Assembly (NCBI GenBank): GCA_033763595.1
Contig: JANRKH010000063.1
Location: 1 to 41,979, forward strand
Direction of reading: 5' to 3'
From: JANRKH01 sp033763595
GTDB taxonomy: Bacteria; Pseudomonadota; Alphaproteobacteria; Rickettsiales; Rickettsiaceae
DNA: 41,979 bases
Part shown: in pieces, positions 8,786 through 17,293 of the stretch
How positions within the stretch are numbered: position 1 is the first letter of the stretch
Layout: each line of letters opens with the position of its first letter
Translations under genes and position numbers: made by a program
The notes under the pieces: model-generated
What the model was told of the DNA's origin: nothing
The model's input: the letters and a program-made list of their open reading frames with translations, nothing else
Databases searched by the model: none

Positions 8786-8891
8786 TATAGTCTTTTATGT
8801 TGAATTAGCTACGTTGTTGACTCGTCGCTCACCTAATACTCATAGGCTTCTCTCCTCGCGCCTAGTATCTAATCCAACCTAAAAGACTATA
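8786..8891. mobile_element. R1 MITE-like element, copy 1 (106 bp), between atpH and atpA
   Basis: Begins TATAGTCTTTTA and ends TAAAAGACTATA, with about 23-bp imperfect inverted repeats (two mismatches). By eye it is identical over all 106 bp to the reverse complement of 16210-16315. It has no coding capacity. The outer TA bases are compatible with a TA target duplication, but the ends are too palindromic to prove it. The rest of the 283-bp gap shows nothing clear. Confidence 0.9.
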
Positions 8892-9013
8892 AATGAATTT
8901 ATGTATCTTATAGCAAAATCCATTTTTGAAAGTTCATCCTAGCTCTACTTTCGCCAACGCGAAATTAGCATTCCTGACTTGCTTCTAGTATTAATAAATT
9001 CTTAGATTTGTCA

Positions 9014-9547
9014 TTAAACATGAAGCTTAGCAAGTCTATCGAAGCTATTATGCAATGACGCATCGAGCATCTTACCATCAAAAAAAGCTAAAAAACCCGC
9101 AACCACAGGCGCATGAACTTTCACATTAATCTTCGGTTTTAAGTCGTATTTTTGAACCAAAATAGATTCAACGAGTTTAATTTGCTCTTGAGTTGGAGCA
9201 GATGCAAAAGCTACCCAAGTATCTGTAAAGCCCTTACTCTTTAAAATATGACTCTTTATTCTCTTTAAAATCTCTTCCGCTAAATATAATTTTTTCATCT
9301 TGAGCAAAATAACCATCAAATTCAGTACTATATTTGCAGATTTTCTTTTATCTAATTGAGATATTTTTGTAATAATGTCAATCTTTTTATTTAGAGAAAT
9401 ACCGGGAGTGTTAATGATTATATTAAAAATCTTAGTTTGAGATATTGCATCGCTGAAAAGTCTGATACTATGAATAATATCCTCAATGTCATATTCATCT
9501 CTAAGATTTATTAGGACTTTTGTGATTTTGTCGGCTATATATGTCAT
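9014..9547 (-). CDS. atpH: ATP synthase F1 delta subunit
   Basis: Peripheral-stalk subunit that clamps the top of F1 (called OSCP in mitochondria). The 177-residue length is right. The N-terminal helical domain is diverged. The C-terminal part has LVESILVQKYDLKPKINVKVHAPVVAGF, the family's ...v-d-p-s-l-i-G-G-f region, here with VAGF in place of the usual IGG. It ends ...LHNSFDRLAKLHV, matching the conserved D-x-S-x-x-x-x-L-x-x-L end. It is the first gene of atpHAG but is separated from atpA by 283 bp that contain a MITE, which is unusual for this operon. Confidence 0.92.
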   Translation of the reverse strand: MTYIADKITKVLINLRDEYDIEDIIHSIRLFSDAISQTKIFNIIINTPGISLNKKIDIITKISQLDKRKSANIVLNLMVILLKMKKLYLAEEILKRIKSHILKSKGFTDTWVAFASAPTQEQIKLVESILVQKYDLKPKINVKVHAPVVAGFLAFFDGKMLDASLHNSFDRLAKLHV

Positions 9548-9636
9548 TTAATCCCAAAGTAATTATTGTAAGACGCATTATATTTATTTTTTTTAGAACT
9601 TCAAGTATGCTAGTTGTGTTTCTAGAAGTCTATTCG

Positions 9637-9896
9637 CCAAATCCCATTTTTCACAGATCAAGCCAATTGCTCAATTAGCTTGATCAATATGCATTGCATC
9701 CAGACTCACCTATAGGTGGGTACTTATACCAAATCCCAGATTAAATAATACTAGGAGCGAGGAGCGAAGCCTACTACATGCTAGGTGAGCGACGAGCTAG
9801 AAGAAAGTACTTAAAAATGGGATTTGGTATTATATAGCCTGAAGCAGGCTCATCCTAAAATTCACATGATAAGTTTGAATGCTTAAGATTTGGTAT
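9637..9896. repeat. R4 repeat interrupted by an R2 element
   Basis: R4 sequence runs from CCAAATCCCATTTTT (9637) through GATCAAGCC and GACTCACC to about 9726. It resumes after the R2 element at about 9830 with GCAGGCTCATCCTAAAATTC and ends GATTTGGTAT at 9896. The order matches the uninterrupted R4 copies at 32563-32691 and 33305-33431. This fills most of the gap between atpH and the AI-2E gene. Confidence 0.75.
9727..9829. mobile_element. R2 MITE-like element, copy a (103 bp)
   Basis: Perfect 12-bp terminal inverted repeats TACCAAATCCCA and TGGGATTTGGTA. The interior has the core ACTAGGAGCGAGGAGCGAAG and then TAGGTGAGCGACGAG, shared with the R1 element although the termini differ. It is inserted inside an R4 copy. 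Confidence 0.85.
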
Positions 9897-9900
9897 AATC

Positions 9901-10956
9901 TTATGAAAAAATCAAGATTCTCCTCAAAATAATCTTAATAATTCCTGTTATAGGAACCGCTAAAAACAAGCCAGGAAGCCCAAGAAGATTACCACATGAT
10001 AATATGGAAAAAATAGTAACTAGTGGATGAAAATCGAGCTTGTCGCTATAAATTTTTGGAGTGATAAATGAATCATCTAAATTAGAAATTGTTATATAAA
10101 TTAAGACGATCCAGAGTTGCTGACTATCTATTCCATTATTGAGCAAACTAACCATCATACATATAGTAAGTACTACTATAGGTCCGATTAATGGTATAAA
10201 ATTTGCAAGTCCAAATAAAAAACCAAACATTATAGCAAATTCAAACCCGACTAACTTTAACGCCATTGAATAGAGCACAAATAAAATCACACTTACCGTG
10301 ACAATAGCTTTTATGAATGCCGTTATAAGATGATTGATCTCTAAAAACAATTCATCTACGTCAGGTACGCCAATCTGCTCAAGAATAACCTGAGAATTTG
10401 ATACTATTTTTTTCCAATCTTTTAGGAAAAAAAAGGTAGTAATTGGAAGTAAAAAGAAAATAATCAAAATACCAAAACTCGAGGCTATGTAATGAATAAT
10501 ATCAGGTATTGCCCCTGCTATGATTAATTCAGTTTGGGTGATATAAAAATCAAGCATCTCTACGAAATTATTCGAGATCCTTTCTCCAAAATATTGTCTT
10601 AGCGTATCAATTACAAAAGGTAGGGCTATTGTCTCTATACTAGTTTTGAATGAAGGCATCTTTAAAAGCAACGATTCTAGCTGATAAACAAGAATTGGTA
10701 TAAAAATAATAAGTAGGCTAGTCAAGCATGTGATAAAAATTCCGAACACAATAGTAGATGCAAACTCATGGCTTATTTTTAGCAAGTTCGCAAGAGATCT
10801 AACAAAAGGCTGTAAAATATATGAGATAGTTAAACAAGTTAGAAAAGTATAAATGATACTTGGGGATAAATGCCAGATATATATAAATACGAACGCAGAA
10901 AAAATAACTATATATTTTAGGTTATGATTAATGCCCTGCCTGCTATTGTACAACAT
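9901..10956 (-). CDS. AI-2E/PerM-family permease
   Basis: A polytopic inner-membrane protein of 351 residues with about eight hydrophobic helices. It has a pair after the N-terminus, a long soluble loop near residues 75-155, and a tight cluster of helices to the end. The family motif around FGFLFGLANFIPLIGPIVV (G-x-x-N-x-I-P-x-x-G-P) is clear, as is the late LDDSFITPKIYSDKLDFHPL segment (x-P-x-i-x-g-x-x-v-x-l-h-P). The family includes the AI-2 exporter TqsA and proton/cation antiporters. The substrate here cannot be told from sequence. Its start overlaps the upstream DUF2066-like gene by 14 bp. A DUF2066 protein next to a PerM-type gene is a pairing I recall from other proteobacteria. Confidence 0.9.
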   Translation of the reverse strand: MLYNSRQGINHNLKYIVIFSAFVFIYIWHLSPSIIYTFLTCLTISYILQPFVRSLANLLKISHEFASTIVFGIFITCLTSLLIIFIPILVYQLESLLLKMPSFKTSIETIALPFVIDTLRQYFGERISNNFVEMLDFYITQTELIIAGAIPDIIHYIASSFGILIIFFLLPITTFFFLKDWKKIVSNSQVILEQIGVPDVDELFLEINHLITAFIKAIVTVSVILFVLYSMALKLVGFEFAIMFGFLFGLANFIPLIGPIVVLTICMMVSLLNNGIDSQQLWIVLIYITISNLDDSFITPKIYSDKLDFHPLVTIFSILSCGNLLGLPGLFLAVPITGIIKIILRRILIFS

Positions 10957-12118
10957 TAATAATCACCAGTTTTTTATCTTTGTTATAATAGTAACTAAGG
11001 CCATTATAGTAAAATTTTTCAGATAGTTGATATAGATCTAGGTTCGTATAAATTCTAACTCTGTATCCAACTTCATGAAACAATGAAATATCAAATTTTT
11101 TGATCTCATTGATTTTATGGAGTTTAGCTTGAATTTTTTTGATCTCGTCCTCAAAGCTAGATTGTAAATAAAAAGTAATATATTTTTCGGGTTCAGTTTG
11201 CCTGTCTTTTAACACCTCTGAAACGTAAGTTTCTGCATGACTACTTTGATTATCGACCTTTGGCCTCAGCACGCCAAAATCCTCGGTAAACTTGTCTACG
11301 ATTCCATTTAAAGTTTTAGTTAGTCCATTTTTTTCATCAGAGATTTGGAAAGTATGGCTTTGTTCCTCCTCTCCAGAATAGGACATAATAATATACTTAA
11401 TCTTGATAATAGAATTTCCGGTTGTTTTGTCCGTAAAGAATTCTGCTATCGGAATGATAATCTTCTTAGCAAGTTTGTTAGGAACTTTAGCGATTAATTC
11501 GTTATAGCTTAAACTTAGAATATCTGAGGCGTTAATATTTTGCTCTTTGTAAAAATCTCTATCTAAAGTTAGTAATTTGTAATCTAGTAACTTTTGACTT
11601 GCCGACGTCCACGCATTTATCCAGCCCTTAGTATCTTTGTTTAAAATATATATGCGATTAATTTTGAATAAAGGTATTATTATCGCTTCAAGAAATTGAT
11701 CTTTCGTAGAATCAGACGCGTATTTATTTATTAAGTTATTAATGAGAGATTGTTGATATTTAAAACTCATTATAGCTTTGTAGCTCGCGCCTGAAAGATA
11801 GGCCCTCGACTCTTCTCCCTTGATACTAGATATAGAAAATATATTTTTAAGCTCTTCTATTGGCACTTGATATAAGTTCTTATCAGCAACTAGGAGTTTG
11901 TCTGAGGCTAAAACAAGCGCTCTATGCATTGCTTCATCAATTGCTTTTACTTTTGCCTCAAATGGATTATTACCTATCCCTTCCGTGTAAATTTCTTCTA
12001 TATACTCATATGCCTTAGATGAATGAACTGTTAGCATGAAAGTAAATAAAAAATATAATATCTCCTTGGAGTGAGAATATACTATCCTAGAAAGCAAATA
12101 GCGGCAAAAATCTGGCAT
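10943..12118 (-). CDS. DUF2066-like exported protein
   Basis: A 391-residue protein with an N-terminal hydrophobic stretch (EILYFLFTFMLTVHSSKAY) that looks like a signal peptide or anchor. This is followed by NPFEAKVKAIDEAMHRALVLASDKLL, which resembles the start of the DUF2066 domain (repeated Ala/Arg helices leading to a LL-x-R-like motif). The remainder is mixed alpha/beta without recognised catalytic residues. It lies 36 bp downstream of grpE and overlaps the AI-2E gene by 14 bp, so the three probably form one transcript. The family assignment rests on the N-terminal pattern and the PerM neighbour and is tentative. A periplasmic role is inferred. Confidence 0.65.
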   Translation of the reverse strand: MPDFCRYLLSRIVYSHSKEILYFLFTFMLTVHSSKAYEYIEEIYTEGIGNNPFEAKVKAIDEAMHRALVLASDKLLVADKNLYQVPIEELKNIFSISSIKGEESRAYLSGASYKAIMSFKYQQSLINNLINKYASDSTKDQFLEAIIIPLFKINRIYILNKDTKGWINAWTSASQKLLDYKLLTLDRDFYKEQNINASDILSLSYNELIAKVPNKLAKKIIIPIAEFFTDKTTGNSIIKIKYIIMSYSGEEEQSHTFQISDEKNGLTKTLNGIVDKFTEDFGVLRPKVDNQSSHAETYVSEVLKDRQTEPEKYITFYLQSSFEDEIKKIQAKLHKINEIKKFDISLFHEVGYRVRIYTNLDLYQLSEKFYYNGLSYYYNKDKKLVIINVVQ

Positions 12119-12154
12119 GATGGTTTAAAATAAATATCAAACCATTATGCTATA

Positions 12155-12661
12155 TCAATCTTTTAATTTTGCAACAGAAACGGCCGCAGGTCGAAGTAAT
12201 CGATCTTTTATTTTGTATCCAACTTGCATCAAATCTACTATTGTATCTGGCACAACAGAGTCATCCTCTACCTGAGAAATGGCAAAATGAAGATTATAGT
12301 CGAATTTTTCTCCTTTTTTTGGAGAAATTGTATTAATTCCATGTTTGTCTAATACTGACTTTAGCTCCTTTTCTGTTAGCTCGACTCCATCTAGAACTGT
12401 TTTTAGTTCTTCAGAGATTTGGGTTGGCTTAAAATTCAAAGCCCTCTGCAAATTATCAATTACCCCAATTAGGTCTTTGGCAAGACTAGAAATGGAGTAA
12501 CTCTTTGCATCGTCGATTTGCTTTTCGTATCTTTTACGAACATTCTCAGATTCTGCCATACTCCTGAGTAACTTATCGTTCAGTTCCTCAATTTGATGCT
12601 CGAGTTGTTCATGTGTTTTACTGCTAGTGGTTTCATGTTGGTTTTCTTGAATTTCAGTCAT
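12155..12661 (-). CDS. grpE: GrpE, nucleotide exchange factor for DnaK
   Basis: Releases ADP from DnaK in the Hsp70 chaperone cycle. From the ATG at 12661 the protein is 168 residues: an acidic N-terminus, a long coiled coil (EQLEHQIEELNDKLLRSMAESENVRKRYEK...), then the beta domain with HGINTISPKKGEKFDYNLHFAI and QVGYKIKDRLLRPAAVSVAK, the family signature. The frame extends 24 codons upstream to 12733, but that extension lacks family sequence, and the start at 12661 matches normal GrpE length. It is divergent from rph, with 127 bp between them that should hold both promoters. No CIRCE element was seen there. Confidence 0.96.
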   Translation of the reverse strand: MTEIQENQHETTSSKTHEQLEHQIEELNDKLLRSMAESENVRKRYEKQIDDAKSYSISSLAKDLIGVIDNLQRALNFKPTQISEELKTVLDGVELTEKELKSVLDKHGINTISPKKGEKFDYNLHFAISQVEDDSVVPDTIVDLMQVGYKIKDRLLRPAAVSVAKLKD

Positions 12662-12788
12662 AATCACAAATCTAGAAGTTTTAAATTTACATAATCTAAT
12701 ATGTATATAATAATGCAAAATTTCAAGTAGCAAAAAAAAGAAATTAGCTGAAAAACCAACTAAATTTAATTAACTAAAAAATAATAGA

Positions 12789-13511
12789 ATGAATCGAGCA
12801 AATAAAAGACAGTATAATGAATTAAGAAATATAAGTATCGAAACAGATACTTTAATTAATGCAGAAGGTTCCTGCACAATAAAGCAGGGCAATACGCATG
12901 TAATCTGTAGCGCAACTATTGAAAATTTTGTACCACCCTTTTTAAAAGGACAGGGTCATGGGTGGCTTACGGCCGAATATTCAATGATCCCAAAATCATC
13001 TTTGCAGAGAGTAAAAAGGGAGTCCGTGCAAGGGAAGCAATCAGGGCGTACTCAAGAAATACAAAGGCTCATTGGCAGGTCGTTAAGAGCATCACTAGAT
13101 CTTACAAAGCTCGGAGAAAGACAGATTATTATAGATTGCGATGTGATTAATGCAGATGGGGGCACAAGGGCTGCGTCAATTACTGGTGGTTATGTTGCAC
13201 TTCATCTTGCAATTTCTAAACTCATGAGTGATAGGATGCTACGCGTAAACCCGATAAAGCATCAAGTTGCAGCTATATCATGCGGTATAGTTGAAAATGA
13301 GATTATGCTCGATTTAGATTATAAAGAAGATAGTTCTTGTCGTGCTGACGCTAACTTTGTGTTTTGCGCAGATGGAGGGTTGATAGAAGTGCAGGTATCT
13401 GCAGAAAAAGCTCCATTTAAAAACGACGAATTTATTATGATGCTTGATCTTACAAAAAAAGGAGTTAGTAAATTATTCACATTGCAAAATAAAGCTATCA
13501 TGGGAATTTAA
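12789..13511 (+). CDS. rph: ribonuclease PH
   Basis: Phosphorolytic 3'-5' exoribonuclease that trims tRNA precursors. At 240 residues it is complete. Conserved blocks are HGWLTAEYSMIPKS, GRTQEIQRLIGRSLRASLDL (phosphate and RNA binding), CDVINADGGTRAASITGG, and VQVSAEKAPF (usual form Q-G-T-A-E-x-x-x-F, here with Ser for Thr). The N-terminus is a little diverged from the usual RP-L-R consensus. No clear ribosome-binding site precedes the ATG. It sits divergently next to grpE, an arrangement I recall from other alphaproteobacteria. Confidence 0.96.
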   Translation: MNRANKRQYNELRNISIETDTLINAEGSCTIKQGNTHVICSATIENFVPPFLKGQGHGWLTAEYSMIPKSSLQRVKRESVQGKQSGRTQEIQRLIGRSLRASLDLTKLGERQIIIDCDVINADGGTRAASITGGYVALHLAISKLMSDRMLRVNPIKHQVAAISCGIVENEIMLDLDYKEDSSCRADANFVFCADGGLIEVQVSAEKAPFKNDEFIMMLDLTKKGVSKLFTLQNKAIMGI

Positions 13512-13812
13512 ACTGCACATGTAAGCAGATTGTCCTATCTAAAGATCTAAACTAGATCTCAAAACTGCAAAGATTCTAGTTGCCTGAATTTTATCTCAAA
13601 TGATAAGAACTTATATATCGCTTATTTTCTTGCAAATTACATATGATTATTACATATTAACTTAATAAAAAAATGCTATACTTAAGGAAATCAAGATTAG
13701 ACCTTCCAGCATAAAACTAGTAACCGTCGTCGCTTTAGTCAGCATGATTTAATAACAATCTCAGATTAACCTGAGCAGGAACTTAGAATAACTCAATAAT
13801 TTACACAATCTT
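13512..13812. other. 301-bp gap, nothing clear
   Basis: AT-rich spacer between rph and the ABC-2 permease gene. A TATACT hexamer (about 13676-13681) could be a -10 box for the permease but lacks a good -35. No repeat of the R1-R4 families and no RNA gene were recognised. Confidence 0.4.
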
Positions 13813-14583
13813 ATGTCATTATTTAATTACTACGGCACATATATTCTCTCTATCAGAGAAATAAGAAGATTTATAAGGGTTTATAATCAAACTATATTAG
13901 CGCCAGTGATATCTGCACTTATATTTATGTCTATCTTCATACTTGCACTTGGCGAGACAAATAAAGAGATACATGGCATACCATATCTTGAATTTATTGC
14001 TTATGGACTCATCTCCATGACTATAATTCAAAATAGCTTTTCCAATTCGTCTTCATCGCTTATTATGGCAAGGATTCTAGGTTACGTCACTGATATTTTG
14101 ATGCCTCCGCTAGATGGCGCTGAACTTGTTATTGCATTACTTGTAGGATCAATCGCAAGGGGCATTATTGTCGGTATATTACTCGCTGTCTGCCTGTTTT
14201 TTATTGTTGATATGAGCCTTTGTCATCCGTTGCTACTTATTTTATACACTCTAGTATCATGTATTTTGCTAGGAAATCTTGGAACTTTTTCTGCCCTTAT
14301 AACTGATAGTTTTGACCAAAATTCGGCTATTACAAGCTATGTAATTACTCCTTTATCATTTTTATCTGGAACATTTTATTCTGTTGACTCACTTCCGACA
14401 TGGATTAAATGGATCAATATTGTAAATCCTTTCTTCTATATTATAGATGGATTTAGATTTTGCTTTATTGATATTGCAGATGGAAATATATTAGCAGGCT
14501 TTATTTATCTATCTGTAATAGCAATCATAAGCACTTATTTGAATATAGTGACTATCGACTCTGGGTGGAAACTCAAGCCTTAG
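13813..14583 (+). CDS. ABC-2 type transporter permease
   Basis: Membrane subunit of an ABC exporter of the ABC-2 (NodJ/YadH-like) group. It has 256 residues with six hydrophobic segments. A conserved pattern runs after the second helix (YLEFIAYGLISMTIIQNSFSNSSSSLI), followed by LMPPLDGAELVIALLVGSIARG, and the signature before the last pair of helices (SFLSGTFYSVDSLPTWIKWINIVNPFFYIIDGFRF) is clear. The ATPase partner is not adjacent in this window. Known relatives move polysaccharide, drugs or lipids; the substrate here is unknown. It is followed by tRNA-Ala. Confidence 0.92.
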   Translation: MSLFNYYGTYILSIREIRRFIRVYNQTILAPVISALIFMSIFILALGETNKEIHGIPYLEFIAYGLISMTIIQNSFSNSSSSLIMARILGYVTDILMPPLDGAELVIALLVGSIARGIIVGILLAVCLFFIVDMSLCHPLLLILYTLVSCILLGNLGTFSALITDSFDQNSAITSYVITPLSFLSGTFYSVDSLPTWIKWINIVNPFFYIIDGFRFCFIDIADGNILAGFIYLSVIAIISTYLNIVTIDSGWKLKP

Positions 14584-14746
14584 GTTCCACTTGATAATAG
14601 GAAGCACTTTTATAAGTTTGCACGTATGCAGGAGTGATTTTATATTTGACATATCCAAAAAAAGAAATTATAAATCTCTCAAAAATGACATATTTTACCA
14701 AAATACTACATACAAAGCTTTCAAAAGTTAAGATGAAACTAACATC

Positions 14747-14821
14747 GGGGACGTAGCTCAGGGGTAGAGCATCTGCTTTGCACGCAGAGGGTCGGGGGTT
14801 CAATTCCCTTCGTCTCCACCA
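14747..14821 (+). tRNA. tRNA-Ala (anticodon UGC)
   Basis: A full cloverleaf can be drawn. The acceptor GGGGACG pairs with CGTCTCC (one G-U), and the D arm is GCTC/GAGC. The anticodon stem is TCTGC/GCAGA with loop TTTGCAC (anticodon TGC at 14779-14781). The T arm contains GGGGGTTCAATTCCC. Discriminator A is followed by an encoded CCA. Confidence 0.97.
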
Positions 14822-14926
14822 TATATTTGTACCATCAAATCTAGACTCTGTGTAGATTCCTATATATCATGAGAGGAATTTGGTATTAGTGCAAGATATT
14901 AGCAATTTACCACGAACTATCTGACT

Positions 14927-16048
14927 TTAGAGAGTAATACCACCACCACGGGCATTACTAGACTTATGTGCGCTAAAAGCCTTTGCAACAGACTTCATGG
15001 CAAGCGAAGCACCTCTTCTGGCTCTAAGTGCTAATGTCTTAACATCTTGAGCTATGCCTACTCCTAAAGCACTATAGGCATGAGCACCGTTCTCGTATAA
15101 TAGCTGCCTTACTGCAATAGCATCTTTATCACTTCTAGGAGATGCGTAATATAACGGACTTCTTCCATATTTGTCTTTTGCATTTACATCAGCGCCTGCG
15201 TCAATCAAAGCTTTTATTGCCTCTTTGTTTCCTTTTTGTGCTACATAATGAAGCGGGGTCAAATCTTCTTTACTCTTGGCATTAACAGCTTCCTTCTGAT
15301 CTTGAAATTGTTCAAGTACAAATTTGATTGCCTCTTTGTTTCCACTTTGAGCTGCATAGTGAAGAGGTGTTATTTTCTGAGAATCCTTAGCATTTACATC
15401 GGCGCCGGCGTCAATCAAAGCTGCTATCGCGTTTGTGTCACTGTTTATAACTGCATAATGAAGTGGTGTTAGATTTTTGCTGTCACTGCTATTAAGAGCT
15501 TTTTCCTTGCTTTCTTTTGACATACTGTTTAATAAAGCCAGCAATACGTCTTTATTGCCGCTCATAGCTGCATAGTGAAGAGGGTTTTTTCGGTCATTAT
15601 CTTGTGCATTTACATCGGCGCCGGCCTGAGTCAAAGCTTTTATTGCATCTTTGTTTCCTTTTTGTGCTGCATAATGAAGAGGCGTCTTATGGGACTGAGT
15701 TCTTAATTCTATATCAAAATCCTTATTAGCGCTAATCACTTTGATTGCGTTACTTAAGTCGTTAAACACTGCAACATATAATAATTGCCGCTTCTCTATA
15801 TCGCTTAATTTTAACTTACTCAAATACTCACTAGAAGCAGTTTGGTCATTAATGTTCTCAGCTATCTTAAGAAGACGTACATAGTTACCAGCTCTGTTAC
15901 TCTCAAAGGCGTTGTAGCCCCTCCCAAAGAACGTGCCAAAAACTTCATCAAGAAAGGTGAGTGTCGGTTCTGTTCTGAGACTTGCTAGCGTTACCATTCC
16001 TGATAGTGTTACTTCTTGCACTTTACTCATAAAAACTAACATCTTCAC
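14927..16048 (-). CDS. ankyrin-repeat protein (373 aa)
   Basis: Six tandem ankyrin repeats occupy about residues 120-325, each with a T/S-PLHYAA-type helix start and several with the A-GADVNA-D hairpin (for example residues 122-150, 195-222, 264-292). Two repeats carry four-residue insertions (repeats 2 and 4), which lengthen their turns. The N-terminal 115 residues are helical and not recognised. The C-terminal tail (about 330-373) is Ala/Arg/Lys-rich. Start codons at residues 1, 3 or 7 are all possible. Ankyrin proteins in intracellular bacteria often act as secreted effectors that bind host proteins. That role here is inference; no secretion signal is obvious. Confidence 0.92.
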   Translation of the reverse strand: MKMLVFMSKVQEVTLSGMVTLASLRTEPTLTFLDEVFGTFFGRGYNAFESNRAGNYVRLLKIAENINDQTASSEYLSKLKLSDIEKRQLLYVAVFNDLSNAIKVISANKDFDIELRTQSHKTPLHYAAQKGNKDAIKALTQAGADVNAQDNDRKNPLHYAAMSGNKDVLLALLNSMSKESKEKALNSSDSKNLTPLHYAVINSDTNAIAALIDAGADVNAKDSQKITPLHYAAQSGNKEAIKFVLEQFQDQKEAVNAKSKEDLTPLHYVAQKGNKEAIKALIDAGADVNAKDKYGRSPLYYASPRSDKDAIAVRQLLYENGAHAYSALGVGIAQDVKTLALRARRGASLAMKSVAKAFSAHKSSNARGGGITL

Positions 16049-16209
16049 TTGATATAACTATAATATCACGTCATTCACTTAAAGAAAATTAACTGCGCGT
16101 AAAGAATTCATAATTATAATTGTGATGATGTAAATATATCATTAAATTGTGTATTTTAATAACGATAGTTTTAGTAACAGACCTCATCAAAAAACGTATA
16201 TATAACTTA

Positions 16210-16315
16210 TATAGTCTTTTAGGTTGGATTAGATACTAGGCGCGAGGAGAGAAGCCTATGAGTATTAGGTGAGCGACGAGTCAACAACGTAGCTAATTCA
16301 ACATAAAAGACTATA
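16210..16315. mobile_element. R1 MITE-like element, copy 2 (106 bp), inverted
   Basis: The exact reverse complement, by eye, of the element at 8786-8891, with the same TATAGTC...GACTATA ends and length. It lies downstream of fabI in the 350-bp gap before the ankyrin gene, directly next to a partial R2 copy. Confidence 0.9.
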
Positions 16316-16395
16316 CCAAATCTTGAGGATTAAATAATACTAAGCGCAGGTAATGAAACCTACTATGGGTTTGATGAACGAGGTGCTTGGAGTTT
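16314..16395. repeat. partial R2 repeat abutting the fabI stop
   Basis: TACCAAATCTTGAGGATTAA at the left end, followed by AATACTAAGCGC and a degenerate core. The right terminus is missing. It runs up to within a few bases of the fabI stop and adjoins R1 copy 2. The remaining part of the gap (16049-16209) shows nothing clear. Confidence 0.65.
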
Positions 16396-16398
16396 ATA

Positions 16399-17208
16399 TT
16401 ATTTCTCATCTTCCTTGATACTATAATTCATACCCATAATATTATATCCACAATCAACGTAATGTACTTCGCCTGTAACACCAGAAGATAGATCACTCAG
16501 AAGATAAACACCCGCCCCTGCAACATCTTCCTGGCTTGTATTGCGTTTTAATGGCGCTGCTGATTTGTGCAAGTGAAGCATAGAGTTAAAGTCTCCTATT
16601 CCACTTGCAGCTAAGGTCTTAACAGGTCCTGCTGAAAGAGCATTCACTCTTATTCCCTTTTCACCTAAGTCCGCTGCAAGATATCTCACGCTAGCTTCAA
16701 GTGCGGCTTTAGCAACCCCCATAACATTATAGTTAGATATCACTTTTTGAGATCCGTAATATGTGAGCGTCAAAATACTAGAATTATTCGTAAGCAAATG
16801 CTCTGCGTGCCTAACTATATTTACTAGTGAATAACAAGAAACATGCATAGTATTCGTAAAATTCTCTAGAGAAGTATCAAGAAATCTTCCTTTGAGTTCA
16901 TTTCGATCGGAAAATGCAACTGAATGGACAATAAAATCTAGCTGTCCAAAGTCTTTTTCTATGCTTGTAAAAGCTTTTTTTATAGAAACATCGTCAACTG
17001 CATTGCACTCATATATATGCTCAGATCCAAGCTCTTCCGCAATTGGCCTTACCCTTTTTTCTAAAATATCGTTCATATATGTAAAACTTAGCTCTGCGCC
17101 GTGCATGGTTGCAAAGCTTGCAATCGAATATGCAAGAGACATTTTATTAGCAACACCAATTATTAAGCCCCTTTTTCCCTTGAGGATTGTTTTATTATTT
17201 TCAGTCAT
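16399..17208 (-). CDS. fabI: enoyl-ACP reductase (NADH)
   Basis: Catalyses the last reduction of fatty-acid elongation in type II synthesis. It is a short-chain dehydrogenase fold of 269 residues. The divergent FabI cofactor motif is GLIIGVANKMSLAYSIA (residues 14-30), and HSVAFSDRNELKGRF follows. The active-site Tyr in TYYGSQ (about 150) and Y160-x6-K167 in SNYNVMGVAKAALEASVRYLA are both present. The SAGPVKTLAASGI loop that covers the substrate is intact. The C-terminus is slightly longer and charged. It is divergent from lnt with 85 bp between them. Confidence 0.97.
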   Translation of the reverse strand: MTENNKTILKGKRGLIIGVANKMSLAYSIASFATMHGAELSFTYMNDILEKRVRPIAEELGSEHIYECNAVDDVSIKKAFTSIEKDFGQLDFIVHSVAFSDRNELKGRFLDTSLENFTNTMHVSCYSLVNIVRHAEHLLTNNSSILTLTYYGSQKVISNYNVMGVAKAALEASVRYLAADLGEKGIRVNALSAGPVKTLAASGIGDFNSMLHLHKSAAPLKRNTSQEDVAGAGVYLLSDLSSGVTGEVHYVDCGYNIMGMNYSIKEDEK

Positions 17209-17293
17209 AATTATCAGTACCTTATTTTTAGAAAAACACTTGTATCTTTTATAACATGTCCTATATTTTGTAAACGAATTTAATAAGATAGGA

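Noticed and set aside
12662..12733. N-terminal extension of GrpE
   Set aside because: Not conserved in the family, no ribosome-binding site; the ATG at 12661 gives normal length.
12662..12788. CIRCE heat-shock operator between grpE and rph
   Set aside because: The 9-bp inverted repeat with a 9-bp spacer expected for HrcA is not present.
13512..13812. Small RNA or tRNA between rph and the ABC-2 permease
   Set aside because: No cloverleaf or stable hairpin with a T-run could be drawn.
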